Part shown: positions 8,460-17,043 of the stretch, piece after piece
Layout: every line of letters starts with the position of its first letter
How positions within the stretch are numbered: the stretch's first letter is position 1
NCBI GenBank assembly: GCA_947627445.1
Contig: CANQWA010000023.1
Coordinates: 1-45,038, forward strand
Source: an uncultured Ruminococcus sp.
GTDB lineage: Bacteria; Bacillota; Clostridia; Oscillospirales; Ruminococcaceae
Direction: 5' to 3'
DNA length: 45,038 nucleotides
Notes under the pieces: model-generated
Told to the model about the DNA's origin: nothing
What the model saw: only the letters and a program-made list of their open reading frames with translations
Databases searched by the model: none
Made by a program: the position numbers and the translations under genes

Positions 8460-8705
8460 ATGAACAAGCTATTGAATCTTCAGGATACTTTTCTGAATCA
8501 CGCACGAAAAGAGCGCATCAATGTCACTGTGTTTCTGACCAATGGTTTTCAGTTCAAAGGAATCGTCAAAGGATTTGACAGCTATGTAGTCATCATGGAT
8601 TGTGACGGCAGACAAAATCTGGTGTACAAGCATGCCATTTCTACGGTGATTCCGGCACGCCCTATTTCGATTCTGGATGCTGAGAACACCGAGAAAAAGG
8701 AATAA
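8460..8705 (+). CDS. hfq: RNA-binding protein Hfq
   Basis: Sm-like hexameric RNA chaperone that binds small RNAs and U-rich 3' ends. The 81-residue protein has Sm1 (residues about 8-45, with Q8 and the [14 protein letters not shown] segment) and the diagnostic Sm2 motif YKHAIST with Y56, K57 and H58. It has only a short acidic tail, as in other Firmicutes. ATG 8460 follows AGGAAAGGA. The miaA-hfq order is widely conserved. A separate promoter within miaA and a structured leader suggest that its level is controlled apart from miaA. Confidence 0.97.
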   Translation: MNKLLNLQDTFLNHARKERINVTVFLTNGFQFKGIVKGFDSYVVIMDCDGRQNLVYKHAISTVIPARPISILDAENTEKKE

Positions 8706-8722
8706 CAGTTGGGTGATTGCGT

Positions 8723-10006
8723 ATGGAGAAAAATACCCAAAGCAACACCAGCTTTGTGATGACAAATATTCTGCTGGTTCTGCTTTCTGCTTCTGTATTG
8801 GCAACGATCAGTACGATATTTTATCATTTTGTTGACACCAGTTACGAAACACAGACTGCCTTGCGCACCACAGCGGATGAAGCGCAGGTGTTTGAAGGCG
8901 TTTTTGTCCGGGATGAAACACTTCTGACCTATAGTGGAAAAGGCGCCGTCAGCTATCAGATTCCGGACGGCGGAAAAATGGCTGTCAACGATGTCATTGC
9001 TGAAGTGTATGCCGATGAATCTGTCATCGAACGGCAGCAGCAACTGGAAGCGTTGGAAGCGCAGATGGAGATTTTAGAGCGCATTTCCAATCCAGGTACC
9101 ATTGATCAGGCACAGCCGGCAGATCTGTCACGGCAGATGTCCGGATATTACCAGGAGATTGTACATCATCGGGATACAGGTGATTTGACCGCAGTTGCTG
9201 ATTATGAAGAAAAGTACATGGAAGCATGCAGCACCTATCAGATTGTCATCAGCAAGGGAAGTGTTTCCTTTGCCGATCAGATCGCCGCACTTAGCAGTGA
9301 AATTGATGCGCTGAAATCGGAAGAGACCAAACCTTCTGATGAGGTGATATCCGATCAATCTGCCTATTTTGTCAGCAAAGCAGACGGTTATGAATCCATG
9401 CTGAAAGCAGATGCTGTGGACAAGATTACGCCAGAACGCCTGAAACAGGTTCTTGCCGGTGAAAATGCGGTGGTTCAGAAGGAGAATGTGATCGGCAAAG
9501 CGATTTCCCAATATGGCTGGTACATGATGGGCTTCATTAACAATGAAGAACTGAAATATCAGGTAGGCGATGTGGTGACGCTTCGTTTGCTGACATCATC
9601 GTCATCTACAAAAGCGACGATAGAAGAACTGCGGCCTACAGACGACCCAACAGAGACGATGATTGTTCTGTACAGCGACAAATTGACATCTGAATTTGTT
9701 CAGAACCGTACAGAACATGTAGAAATCATTCTCGGCGAATACGAAGGAATCAAGGTGCCCCGTGAAGCCATTCGCTTTGATGATGTGGAAATGGAAGTCA
9801 AAGATACCATGAAAGACGAAGTAGCAATGGAGACGGTCAATGTCAGAGGCGTCTATGTGCAGGACGGTGAAAAGCTGGAATTCCGCATGCTGGACGTCAT
9901 ATACGAAGGCGACAATTATGTCATTTCCAAAATACATACAGAGGATGGATATCTGATGCTGTATGATTCCATTATTGTAGAAGGGATTGATGCAAATGGA
10001 AACTAA
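8723..10006 (+). CDS. HlyD-like membrane-anchored protein of the sepF/divIVA cluster
   Basis: 427-residue protein with one N-terminal membrane segment (about residues 14-36, NILLVLLSASVLATIST) and the rest outside the cell. After it comes a HlyD/biotinyl-like half motif (VFEGVFVRDETLLTY, then GGKMAVNDVIAEVYA). A charged helical hairpin follows (about 98-200). The C-terminal beta part shows KVPREAIRF and GVYVQDG and ends near YDSIIVEG, like membrane-fusion adaptors. No ABC or efflux pump gene is nearby, so an export role is doubtful. Its place directly before yggS-sepF suggests an envelope or division role (inference). ATG 8723 is preferred to the in-frame TTG at 8717; the ribosome binding site is weak (GGGTGA). 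Confidence 0.7.
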   Translation: MEKNTQSNTSFVMTNILLVLLSASVLATISTIFYHFVDTSYETQTALRTTADEAQVFEGVFVRDETLLTYSGKGAVSYQIPDGGKMAVNDVIAEVYADESVIERQQQLEALEAQMEILERISNPGTIDQAQPADLSRQMSGYYQEIVHHRDTGDLTAVADYEEKYMEACSTYQIVISKGSVSFADQIAALSSEIDALKSEETKPSDEVISDQSAYFVSKADGYESMLKADAVDKITPERLKQVLAGENAVVQKENVIGKAISQYGWYMMGFINNEELKYQVGDVVTLRLLTSSSSTKATIEELRPTDDPTETMIVLYSDKLTSEFVQNRTEHVEIILGEYEGIKVPREAIRFDDVEMEVKDTMKDEVAMETVNVRGVYVQDGEKLEFRMLDVIYEGDNYVISKIHTEDGYLMLYDSIIVEGIDANGN

Positions 10007-10691
10007 TTTTGGGTATATAGATGAAAACTATAAGCGTATTCTATATGAAATAGGCGAGGCAAAGGCAAAATACCGGAAGCCTGATGAGCAGATTACGTTT
10101 ATGGCGGTGACAAAGACAGTTGCACCGGAGGCAGTCAATCACGCTATCGACTGCGGCATTTCTGTTCTTGGTGAAAACAGAGTGCAGGAATATCTCTCAA
10201 AAAAGGAGCTGTACAGCCAGTCGGCGCAGGTACATTTTATCGGACATCTGCAAACAAATAAGGTGAAGTATATCATTGAAGATATGGCGCTGATCCATTC
10301 TGTGGACAGTATAAAGCTTGCCGCTGAAATTGATCGCCATGCTGCACGCATCGGCAAGATACAAGATATTCTGATTGAGGTCAATGTGGGGGAGGAGGAT
10401 TCTAAAAGCGGTATTCCGCCGAAACATGTCAGACCCCTCTTGCAGGAAATTGCCATATTGCCCAATATTCGGGTAAAGGGACTAATGACCATCCCCCCTG
10501 CGGGGAATAGCGAAAAATTTCTTTACCAGATGCAGCAGCTATATCTTGACATTTCTGCTGAAAAGTTGGATAATATAGATATGGAAGTCCTGTCCATGGG
10601 AATGTCCGGTGATTATATGACGGCAATTCGCTATGGATCTACTCTTGTCCGGATCGGTTCAGCCCTGTTCGGTGCAAGGCATTACACATAA
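9996..10691 (+). CDS. yggS: PLP homeostasis protein YggS (YlmE/PLPBP family)
   Basis: Small fold-type III pyridoxal phosphate-binding protein that helps balance vitamin B6 and amino acid pools; no clear enzyme activity is known for the family. K40 in FMAVTKT is the PLP lysine. GISVLGENRVQEY, HFIGHLQTNK and the final SMGMSGDYMTAIRYGST are family signatures. The start ATG 9996 lies 10 bases after AAGGG; ATG 9990 is an alternative. Either start overlaps the end of the HlyD-like gene, so the two are probably translationally coupled. The yggS-sepF order is standard in Firmicutes division clusters. Confidence 0.93.
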   Translation: METNFGYIDENYKRILYEIGEAKAKYRKPDEQITFMAVTKTVAPEAVNHAIDCGISVLGENRVQEYLSKKELYSQSAQVHFIGHLQTNKVKYIIEDMALIHSVDSIKLAAEIDRHAARIGKIQDILIEVNVGEEDSKSGIPPKHVRPLLQEIAILPNIRVKGLMTIPPAGNSEKFLYQMQQLYLDISAEKLDNIDMEVLSMGMSGDYMTAIRYGSTLVRIGSALFGARHYT

Positions 10692-10753
10692 ATGCATTCG
10701 GTTTTAATTCGGATGAGTATGATAAATCAATTCTGTCGCTGCCGCACAATTGA

Positions 10754-10782
10754 TCGACAGGATTTGGGAAAAGAAATATATA
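10754..10782 (+). promoter_or_regulatory. Possible sepF promoter
   Basis: TCGACA (10754-10759) and TATATA (10777-10782) are separated by 17 bases, with five and four consensus matches. Transcription would begin close to 10789, leaving a leader of about 20 bases. It lies in the 116-base gap between yggS and sepF. Confidence 0.45.
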
Positions 10783-10807
10783 ACTTGTGCGGAGAATGGA
10801 GAAGATT

Positions 10808-11305
10808 ATGAACGTACTTGACAATCTGAAGGAATTCTTTATGCCTGCCGATGATACAGAACAGGATGCTGTAAGCTCCGCGTCGGCAGAAGAAGAGAGA
10901 GTAAGAGAAACACCTGTCAGCAGCCCTTCCGGTTCTTCCGGTTATTCCAGACCGTCTCAGTCCATGTACGATGACATGAGAGATCGGAGAACAGACCGCT
11001 ATGCGACCATCAAGACCAATGTGCAGTTTCAGGTTGTTCTGGTAAAGGCTACCACCTATACCGGCGATTCCAAAAAGGTTGCTGATTATTTAATTCAGGG
11101 TAAAACGGTTGTTTTGAATCTGGAGGATATTGAAGAATCAGAGAAGCGCCGTATCATCGACTTTGTTGTAGGTGCTGCATATGCGATGCATGGACGTATT
11201 CGTCCCATCGCCAATCAGACCTTCCTGATCATTCCTCAGAATGTTGGCTTTGACGGCGGTGATCCGAATATTGTCAATGAGCTGCAGGAAAATGGTTTGG
11301 TCTGA
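10808..11305 (+). CDS. sepF: Cell division protein SepF
   Basis: Membrane-binding partner of FtsZ that polymerises into rings and aligns FtsZ filaments at the septum. The N-terminal MNVLDNLKEFF is the expected amphipathic membrane anchor. A disordered Ser/Pro-rich linker follows (about 15-55). The C-terminal DUF552 core starts near FQVVLVKATTY and contains ADYLIQGKTVVLNLEDIEES. I placed the start at ATG 10808, 6 bases after GGAG and giving the canonical N-terminus, rather than GTG 10787 or ATG 10796. The protein is 165 residues. Unlike many Firmicutes clusters, no yggT gene follows; ylmH starts 9 bases later. Confidence 0.94.
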   Translation: MNVLDNLKEFFMPADDTEQDAVSSASAEEERVRETPVSSPSGSSGYSRPSQSMYDDMRDRRTDRYATIKTNVQFQVVLVKATTYTGDSKKVADYLIQGKTVVLNLEDIEESEKRRIIDFVVGAAYAMHGRIRPIANQTFLIIPQNVGFDGGDPNIVNELQENGLV

Positions 11306-11314
11306 TCCCACTGT

Positions 11315-12082
11315 ATGAAAAAAACCGCTGGTTTCGGTACGTCAGATGTGCTGGCACGAATGATCGCCCACTGGCGTGATCTGGCAAACCGCTGCGACCG
11401 GGATCATCGTCCATATTTCACGGATTTTGTTCCGGCAGAGGATGCTGTTCCGGCAGAAAAAATTGCAGCTGAATTTGACGTGCAGTGTATTGCCTGGGGC
11501 GGCGTGGATGCAGCTTCGAGGGTAATGCTCTGTTTTGTGCCGAAAAATTTCTCAGTAGACAATTCCCGTTTTCCTGTCAAATGCCTGACTCTGTCCTATC
11601 GCTCGTTCAAACCGCCAACTCATAGGGATTTTCTCGGAGCATTGCTGGCTTGTTGCATCAAACGTGATACCATAGGCGATATTCTCATCGCGGACACCTT
11701 TGCACAGGTGTTTGTCTGCGGTCATGTTGCACCAGTTCTGGAACAAGAATTGCTACAAGTGGGCTGTGTCAGCGTACAGGTGAGCAGCAGCCAGCCTGTT
11801 TCTCTGTCGCCTCAGATGAATTTTCGTCCCATCAGCGGTACGGTGGCATCCCTACGGGCAGATGCTGTAGTGGCGTTTGCTCTGCGTTTGAGCCGTGAAA
11901 AAGCGGCTTCGCTGATTCGTCAGGGTAAAATGACCTGCGGGCACAGAACAGTGGAAGTACCGTCTGTGTTAATGGAACCGGGAGATGTGTTTTCTGTCCG
12001 GGGCTATGGAAAATTTCGGATTGACGCAGTAAACGGCGTGACTCGAAAAGGGAGAAATCATATTACAATTCAAAAATATTAG
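11315..12082 (+). CDS. ylmH: YlmH-family S4 domain RNA-binding protein
   Basis: 255-residue protein with a YlmH N-terminal domain and a C-terminal S4 RNA-binding domain (about 180-250; SREKAASLIRQGKM, then GDVFSVRGYGKF). In Bacillus subtilis YlmH binds 50S subunits carrying stalled peptidyl-tRNA in ribosome-associated quality control. The gene traditionally sits in the division cluster between sepF and divIVA, as here. No good Shine-Dalgarno sequence precedes ATG 11315, so translation may depend on reinitiation from sepF, whose stop is 9 bases upstream. Confidence 0.88.
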   Translation: MKKTAGFGTSDVLARMIAHWRDLANRCDRDHRPYFTDFVPAEDAVPAEKIAAEFDVQCIAWGGVDAASRVMLCFVPKNFSVDNSRFPVKCLTLSYRSFKPPTHRDFLGALLACCIKRDTIGDILIADTFAQVFVCGHVAPVLEQELLQVGCVSVQVSSSQPVSLSPQMNFRPISGTVASLRADAVVAFALRLSREKAASLIRQGKMTCGHRTVEVPSVLMEPGDVFSVRGYGKFRIDAVNGVTRKGRNHITIQKY

Positions 12083-12106
12083 AACCTTTTTGTGAATACA
12101 GGTTCT
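12081..12106 (+). other. Short perfect inverted repeat before divIVA
   Basis: AGAACCT (12081-12087) and AGGTTCT (12100-12106) flank 12 bases in the ylmH-divIVA gap, just ahead of the divIVA ribosome binding site AAAGGAGAT. There is no T run after it, so termination is unlikely. It could be an operator or a small mRNA hairpin. Confidence 0.35.
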
Positions 12107-12124
12107 CAGTGAAAGGAGATACTT

Positions 12125-12772
12125 ATGATTAGTGCAAGTGAGATTCATGAACTTCGGTTTGAAAAGGCAGCCTTCGGCTATAAGCAGGAGGATATTGATG
12201 AATTCCTGAATAAGCTGGAAGAGGAAATTGAAATCGCCAATCGCGAACTGGAGGACAGTAACAATAAAATTCAGGTGCTGGCTGACAAGGTTCGTGAATA
12301 CATGCGTGATGAGGATGCCCTGAAGGATGCGCTGCTGGGCGCACAGAAAGAAGGTCATCGCATTATTGCCGAGGCAAATGCCAAGGCAGAGGAAATCATT
12401 GCAGAAGCCAAGGAAAAGGCAGATGCTATGATGGATGAAGTGACTGTTCAACATGATGCACTTATCGAAAAAAACGAGGCAGAGATTGCGGCAGAGCGTA
12501 AAAAGCTGAAGGAAGCAAGAAAACAGGTTTCTGATTTCAAAAAAGCATTATTTGATATGTATAAGGAACATCTGGCAATGTTGTCTTCTATGCCAGAGGA
12601 GAGTGATGAGACCTTTGGTGTGACATCCTCCGCTGAAGAGTCCAAGCCGGAGCAGCCGGACAGTGAAAAAGCTGTTTCCGATACAGATCCCTTTGCATCA
12701 GCACAGTTCTCCGCAAAGACGATCCAGGGTGCCTATGACTCCCGTTTCGGAGATTTGCAGAAAAAAGACTAA
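12125..12772 (+). CDS. divIVA: DivIVA-domain cell division/polarity protein
   Basis: Coiled-coil protein that senses membrane curvature and gathers at septa and poles. The N-terminal DivIVA domain includes IHELRFEKAAFGYKQEDIDE and FLNKLEEEIE, with the conserved F and GY residues. It is followed by long heptad-rich coiled coils (about 30-150) with many Ala, Glu and Lys residues. The tail (about 160-215) is acidic and probably disordered. The protein is 215 residues. ATG 12125 follows the strong site AAAGGAGAT. It is the last gene of the yggS-sepF-ylmH-divIVA cluster, and ileS follows, an order common in Firmicutes. Confidence 0.94.
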   Translation: MISASEIHELRFEKAAFGYKQEDIDEFLNKLEEEIEIANRELEDSNNKIQVLADKVREYMRDEDALKDALLGAQKEGHRIIAEANAKAEEIIAEAKEKADAMMDEVTVQHDALIEKNEAEIAAERKKLKEARKQVSDFKKALFDMYKEHLAMLSSMPEESDETFGVTSSAEESKPEQPDSEKAVSDTDPFASAQFSAKTIQGAYDSRFGDLQKKD

Positions 12773-12821
12773 TTACAGGGAAAGGAGCGGCTTTTGACTT
12801 TTGGAAGAGCCGGAGCAAGCT

Positions 12822-15602
12822 ATGTCACAGGATTATAATACAACCTTAAATTTGCCGAAAACAGATTTCCCCATGCGGGGGAATTTGCCCAAGCGTGAAC
12901 CGGAAATATTGGAAAAATGGGAAAAGCAGGATCTCTATGAGTTGATGATCGCTAAAAATGCGACAAAACCTCGCTATATTCTTCACGATGGACCGCCCTA
13001 TGCTAATGGTGAGATTCATCTGGGAACGGCATTAAATAAGACTCTGAAAGACTTTATCATCAAATACAAAAACATGAGCGGATTCTGTGCTCCTTATGTA
13101 CCGGGATGGGACACCCATGGTCTGCCCATTGAGCTGAAAGCATTGAAATCCATTGGTGTGGAAAACGGTGCGGTTCCCCCGGTAGAGCTGCGTAAGCACT
13201 GCAAGGATTTTGCAATGACTCATGTGGATCACCAGATGAAACAGTTCAAGCGTCTGGGCAGTCTGGGGCATTATTGTGACCCGTATCTCACTCTTAAACC
13301 GGAATATGAGGCTCGTCAAGTCGAAGTATTCGGTGAGATGGTAAAGCGCGGATATATGTATAAAGGACTGAAGCCTGTGTACTGGTGTCCGGATTGTAAT
13401 ACCGCTCTGGCAGAAGCAGAGATTGAATATGAGAATGATCCCTGTTATTCGATCTATGTCAAATTCCAGGTTACAGATGATAAGGGCGTATTTGAAAAGC
13501 TTGGCATTGCAAAGGAGCAAGTATACTTTGTTATTTGGACAACGACCACCTGGACGATTCCGGGCAACCTGGCGATTTGTGTCGGACCTTCCTATGAATA
13601 TACGCTGGTCAAGGTCGGCAAGGAGTATTACTGCATGGCAACTGAGCTTGCTGCGGCAACGATGAAGGCTGCCGGCATTGCAGAGTATGAATTTGTTGGT
13701 TCTTTCTCCGGCAGTGAACTAGAGCACATCCAGACAAAGCATCCGCTGTATGACCGTTTCTCTCCGGTAATTGTCGGCGATCATGTTACACTGGAAAGCG
13801 GTACCGGTTGTGTACACACTGCGCCGGGCTATGGCGTAGAGGACTTTGAGGTCTGCAAAAACTATGATGACATCGGTATCTTGGTTTGTGTGGATTCCAA
13901 GGGCCGTCAGACAGAGGAAGCAGGAGAATTTGCCGGTCTGAATACGGAAGAAGCCAACCGTGCCATTGCCGCAAAGCTGACAGAGCTGGGCGCCATGCTG
14001 GCAACGGAAAAAATCGTCCATCAGTATCCGCACTGCTGGCGCTGTCACCAGCCCATCATCTATCGTGCAACAGAACAGTGGTTCTGCTCTGTCAACGGAT
14101 TTAAGGATGAGGCAATCAAAGCCATTGAAACGGTTCAGTGGATTCCGGAATGGGGCGGGGATCGCATTAAGGGCATGGTTCGTGACCGCAGCGACTGGTG
14201 CATCTCCCGTCAGCGTACATGGGGCGTACCAATCCCGATCATTTATTGTAAGGATTGCGGTAAACCCGTTTGCAACGATATTACCATCCGAGATATTGCC
14301 GCTCTTTTCCGCAAAGAGGGAGCTGACGCATGGTGGACAAGGGAACTGAATACATTCATCTCCCCTGAAGTGAAGTGCGAATGCGGCTGTCAGGAATTTA
14401 CCAAGGAATTCGATATCATGGATGTCTGGTTTGATAGCGGTGTTTCTCATTCTGCTGTCATGGAACAATACGATTGCCTGCAATGGCCGGCTGATCTCTA
14501 CCTGGAAGGTGCCGATCAGTATCGTGGCTGGTTTCAGTCCTCACTGTTGACCTCTGTGGTTTATAAGGGAAGCTCTCCATATAAAGCTGTCTGCACCCAC
14601 GGCTGGGTCGTTGACGGTCAGGGCAGAAAAATGTCCAAATCACTGGGCAACGGCATTATGCCAGATGAGATCGTGAAGCAATATGGCGCAGATATTCTTC
14701 GTCTGTGGGTCGCTTCTTCTGATTATCATTCGGATATCCGCATCTCCAAGGAGATTCTGAGTCAGCTATCTGATGCTTATAAGAAGATCCGGAATACTGC
14801 TCGTTATATCTTAGGTAATTTGAGCAATGGTGATGGTTTCCAGCCGGATCGTGACAGTGTTTCGGATGATCAGCTTCTGGAACTGGATCGTTGGGCATTG
14901 ATGCGTCTGGATCAGGTGATCGAGAAGGTCTATGCAGGTTATCATGCATTTGATTTTCATGTGGTATTCCATGCCATTCATAATTATTGCACCACAGATT
15001 TGTCCAATTTTTATCTGGATATCATTAAGGACAGATTGTACTGTGAAAAAGAAAAATCCATTGCACGTCGTGCAGCTCAGACAGCCATGTATCGCATTCT
15101 GAGTGCTGTTACACGATTGATTGCACCAATCCTTTCCTTTACGGCGGAAGAGATTTGGTCTTATCTGCCTCATGCTGAAGCAGATGATACAAGAAGCGTA
15201 TTCCTGAACGAAATGCCGAAATTTACTGGTATATCCGCAGATGCTGCATTTACCGAAAAATGGGATCTGATCTGTCAGACACGTATGGATGCCAATAAAA
15301 TTCTGGAAGAAAAGCGTGTAGAAAAGCTAATCGGTAAGCCTCTGGAAGCATCCGTGACCATTTCCGTTGCAGATGAAGACAAGTACAAGATTTTGTCAGA
15401 GGCTGCGGATATACTGTCCGGTGTGCTGATTGTTTCAGAGGTGAAGGTTGTTAAGGCGGAAGCAGGCGAAACAAGCTATACCGTGACACGTGCTTCCGGT
15501 GAGAAATGCGAACGGTGCTGGATGTATCAGGAGAGTGTTGGCAAAAATGCAGCACATCCGACACTTTGCGCACGTTGTGCAGCAATTTTTTCTAACGACT
15601 AA
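12822..15602 (+). CDS. ileS: Isoleucyl-tRNA synthetase
   Basis: Class I synthetase that charges tRNA-Ile and edits misactivated valine. At 926 residues it has the full length. The adenylate site has the HIGH-type motif as H66-L-G-T and the KMSKS loop at 603-607. The editing domain is present (ATTTWTIPGNLAI motif region). A C-terminal zinc knuckle has C896, C899, C916 and C919. The start ATG 12822 (MSQDYNTTLNLPKTDFPMRG) lies 6 bases after GGAG and gives the canonical N-terminus; an in-frame TTG at 12801 is less likely. The gap to divIVA is about 49 bases, so no T-box leader fits there. Confidence 0.97.
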   Translation: MSQDYNTTLNLPKTDFPMRGNLPKREPEILEKWEKQDLYELMIAKNATKPRYILHDGPPYANGEIHLGTALNKTLKDFIIKYKNMSGFCAPYVPGWDTHGLPIELKALKSIGVENGAVPPVELRKHCKDFAMTHVDHQMKQFKRLGSLGHYCDPYLTLKPEYEARQVEVFGEMVKRGYMYKGLKPVYWCPDCNTALAEAEIEYENDPCYSIYVKFQVTDDKGVFEKLGIAKEQVYFVIWTTTTWTIPGNLAICVGPSYEYTLVKVGKEYYCMATELAAATMKAAGIAEYEFVGSFSGSELEHIQTKHPLYDRFSPVIVGDHVTLESGTGCVHTAPGYGVEDFEVCKNYDDIGILVCVDSKGRQTEEAGEFAGLNTEEANRAIAAKLTELGAMLATEKIVHQYPHCWRCHQPIIYRATEQWFCSVNGFKDEAIKAIETVQWIPEWGGDRIKGMVRDRSDWCISRQRTWGVPIPIIYCKDCGKPVCNDITIRDIAALFRKEGADAWWTRELNTFISPEVKCECGCQEFTKEFDIMDVWFDSGVSHSAVMEQYDCLQWPADLYLEGADQYRGWFQSSLLTSVVYKGSSPYKAVCTHGWVVDGQGRKMSKSLGNGIMPDEIVKQYGADILRLWVASSDYHSDIRISKEILSQLSDAYKKIRNTARYILGNLSNGDGFQPDRDSVSDDQLLELDRWALMRLDQVIEKVYAGYHAFDFHVVFHAIHNYCTTDLSNFYLDIIKDRLYCEKEKSIARRAAQTAMYRILSAVTRLIAPILSFTAEEIWSYLPHAEADDTRSVFLNEMPKFTGISADAAFTEKWDLICQTRMDANKILEEKRVEKLIGKPLEASVTISVADEDKYKILSEAADILSGVLIVSEVKVVKAEAGETSYTVTRASGEKCERCWMYQESVGKNAAHPTLCARCAAIFSND

Positions 15603-15621
15603 TTGTTTGAGAGGATATTTT

Positions 15622-16128
15622 TTGCTGATTCTATATTTTATTCTGATAGCAGGTTTGGCGGCAATTGATCAGTTGATCAAACTCTGGGCAGTGCAGGTTT
15701 TACAGCCTGTGCATGATATTCCGCTGATCCGCTTTGGCGACACGGATATTCTTCGGCTTCGGTATTTGCTGAATGACGGAGCTGCCTTTGGCGGACTGAG
15801 TCAGAAGCGATGGCTTCTTGTGGGAATCACTGCAGTTCTGTCAGCTGTATGCCTTATTGCTTTGATGAAATACTATCGGAGATCGAAATTTTTCTCCGTG
15901 ACCATTTCAATGATTGTTGCCGGCGGTGTAGGTAATCTCATCGACCGACTGTTCCGTGGAGGGTTGGTTGTTGATTATGTGGATGTCATTTGCATTCACT
16001 TTCCTGTATTTAATTTTGCGGACTGCTGTATTGTGATCGGATGTTTTCTGCTGTTTATTTTCTGCTGGCGGGGATTTCCTGATGAGCGGAAAGGCAAGCT
16101 GAAGAAGCAGGTGAAGGATAATGCCTGA
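15622..16128 (+). CDS. lspA: Lipoprotein signal peptidase (signal peptidase II)
   Basis: Polytopic membrane aspartyl protease that cuts the signal peptide from prolipoproteins. The 168-residue protein has four hydrophobic segments. The catalytic aspartates are D108 in GNLIDRLFRGG and D134 in VFNFADCCIV; the NDGAAFG region is also typical. The start is a TTG at 15622, 6 bases after GAGAGGA; the longer frame reaching back into ileS has no matching support. It sits 19 bases after ileS and overlaps the next gene by 8 bases, the usual ileS-lspA-rluD order, so the three are probably co-transcribed. Confidence 0.95.
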   Translation: MLILYFILIAGLAAIDQLIKLWAVQVLQPVHDIPLIRFGDTDILRLRYLLNDGAAFGGLSQKRWLLVGITAVLSAVCLIALMKYYRRSKFFSVTISMIVAGGVGNLIDRLFRGGLVVDYVDVICIHFPVFNFADCCIVIGCFLLFIFCWRGFPDERKGKLKKQVKDNA

Positions 16129-17032
16129 AAAACTGTATTTTCAAATTCCTTCTGATGCTGTCGGAGAACGTCTGGACAAGTGGCTTGTCTCACAAAATGC
16201 AATGGATATGACCCGTTCTGCCATTCAATTGCGGATAGAACAGGGCGATGTTTTGGTGGACGGGAAAGCAGTTTCCAAAAATTATCGTGTAAAAGCGGAC
16301 GATCAGATAGAGATGGTGGTTCCTGAGCCGGAGACTCTGGCTTTAGAACCAGAAAATATTCCTTTGGATATTGTCTATGAAGATGATGATCTGCTGGTAG
16401 TGAATAAGCCAAAAGGCATGGTAGTACATCCTGCTCCGGGACATATGACCGGAACATTGGTGCATGCTTTGTTATATCACTGCGGAGACCGGCTTTCCGG
16501 CATCAATGGCGTCATTCGTCCCGGTATCGTTCATCGGATCGACCGATGGACCAGCGGCTTGCTTATGATTGCCAAAAATGATGTCTCCCATCAGGCACTT
16601 TCCGGGCAGATTCAGGCGCATTCTTTTACAAGAGAATATCAGGCGATCGCTATGGGACGTTTTCGGGAAAAGAGCGGAACCATTTCAGCACCCATCGGAC
16701 GGCATCCTGTGGATCGAAAAAAAATGTGTGTAACGCCAAAAAATTCCAAGCCGGCAGTGACGCATTACGAAGTTCTTGAGGAATATCAGCGTGCAAGTCA
16801 TTTGCGGCTGCGGCTGGAAACAGGACGAACGCATCAGATCCGGGTGCATCTTGCATATCTGGGGCATCCTGTTTTGGGAGACGATGTCTATGGAAAAGCG
16901 TATCCCGGTATGGAAGGACAGTGTCTGCATGCGTCAAAAATTGGTTTTATCCATCCTTCTACAGGGAAATACTTGGAATTTGAAAGTCCGCTTCCGGCAT
17001 ATTTTGAAAAAATATGCCGAGGACTGAAATAA
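16121..17032 (+). CDS. RluD-type 23S rRNA pseudouridine synthase
   Basis: Converts uridines in large-subunit rRNA to pseudouridine. An N-terminal S4 domain (about residues 12-70) is followed by the RsuA/RluA catalytic domain. The active-site aspartate is in HRIDRWTSGLL, with other family motifs LVVNKPKGMVVHPAPGH and RTHQIRVHLAYLGHPVLGD. At 303 residues it matches RluD (B. subtilis YlyB). The start codon lies within the last codons of lspA after GTGAAGGATA, so the two genes are translationally coupled. The exact target uridines cannot be read from sequence. Confidence 0.93.
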   Translation: MPEKLYFQIPSDAVGERLDKWLVSQNAMDMTRSAIQLRIEQGDVLVDGKAVSKNYRVKADDQIEMVVPEPETLALEPENIPLDIVYEDDDLLVVNKPKGMVVHPAPGHMTGTLVHALLYHCGDRLSGINGVIRPGIVHRIDRWTSGLLMIAKNDVSHQALSGQIQAHSFTREYQAIAMGRFREKSGTISAPIGRHPVDRKKMCVTPKNSKPAVTHYEVLEEYQRASHLRLRLETGRTHQIRVHLAYLGHPVLGDDVYGKAYPGMEGQCLHASKIGFIHPSTGKYLEFESPLPAYFEKICRGLK

Positions 17033-17043
17033 AGGGGCATACT

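Noticed and set aside
12773-12821. T-box riboswitch before ileS
   Set aside because: The gap is about 49 bases, too short for a T-box, and no T-box consensus or terminator is seen.
13719-14483. 254-codon minus-strand frame inside ileS
   Set aside because: It lies opposite strongly conserved IleRS sequence and has no start site or recognisable domain.
15490-15621. Extended lspA start inside ileS
   Set aside because: The added residues are in a frame overlapping the ileS zinc region and are not LspA-like; TTG 15622 has a proper ribosome binding site.
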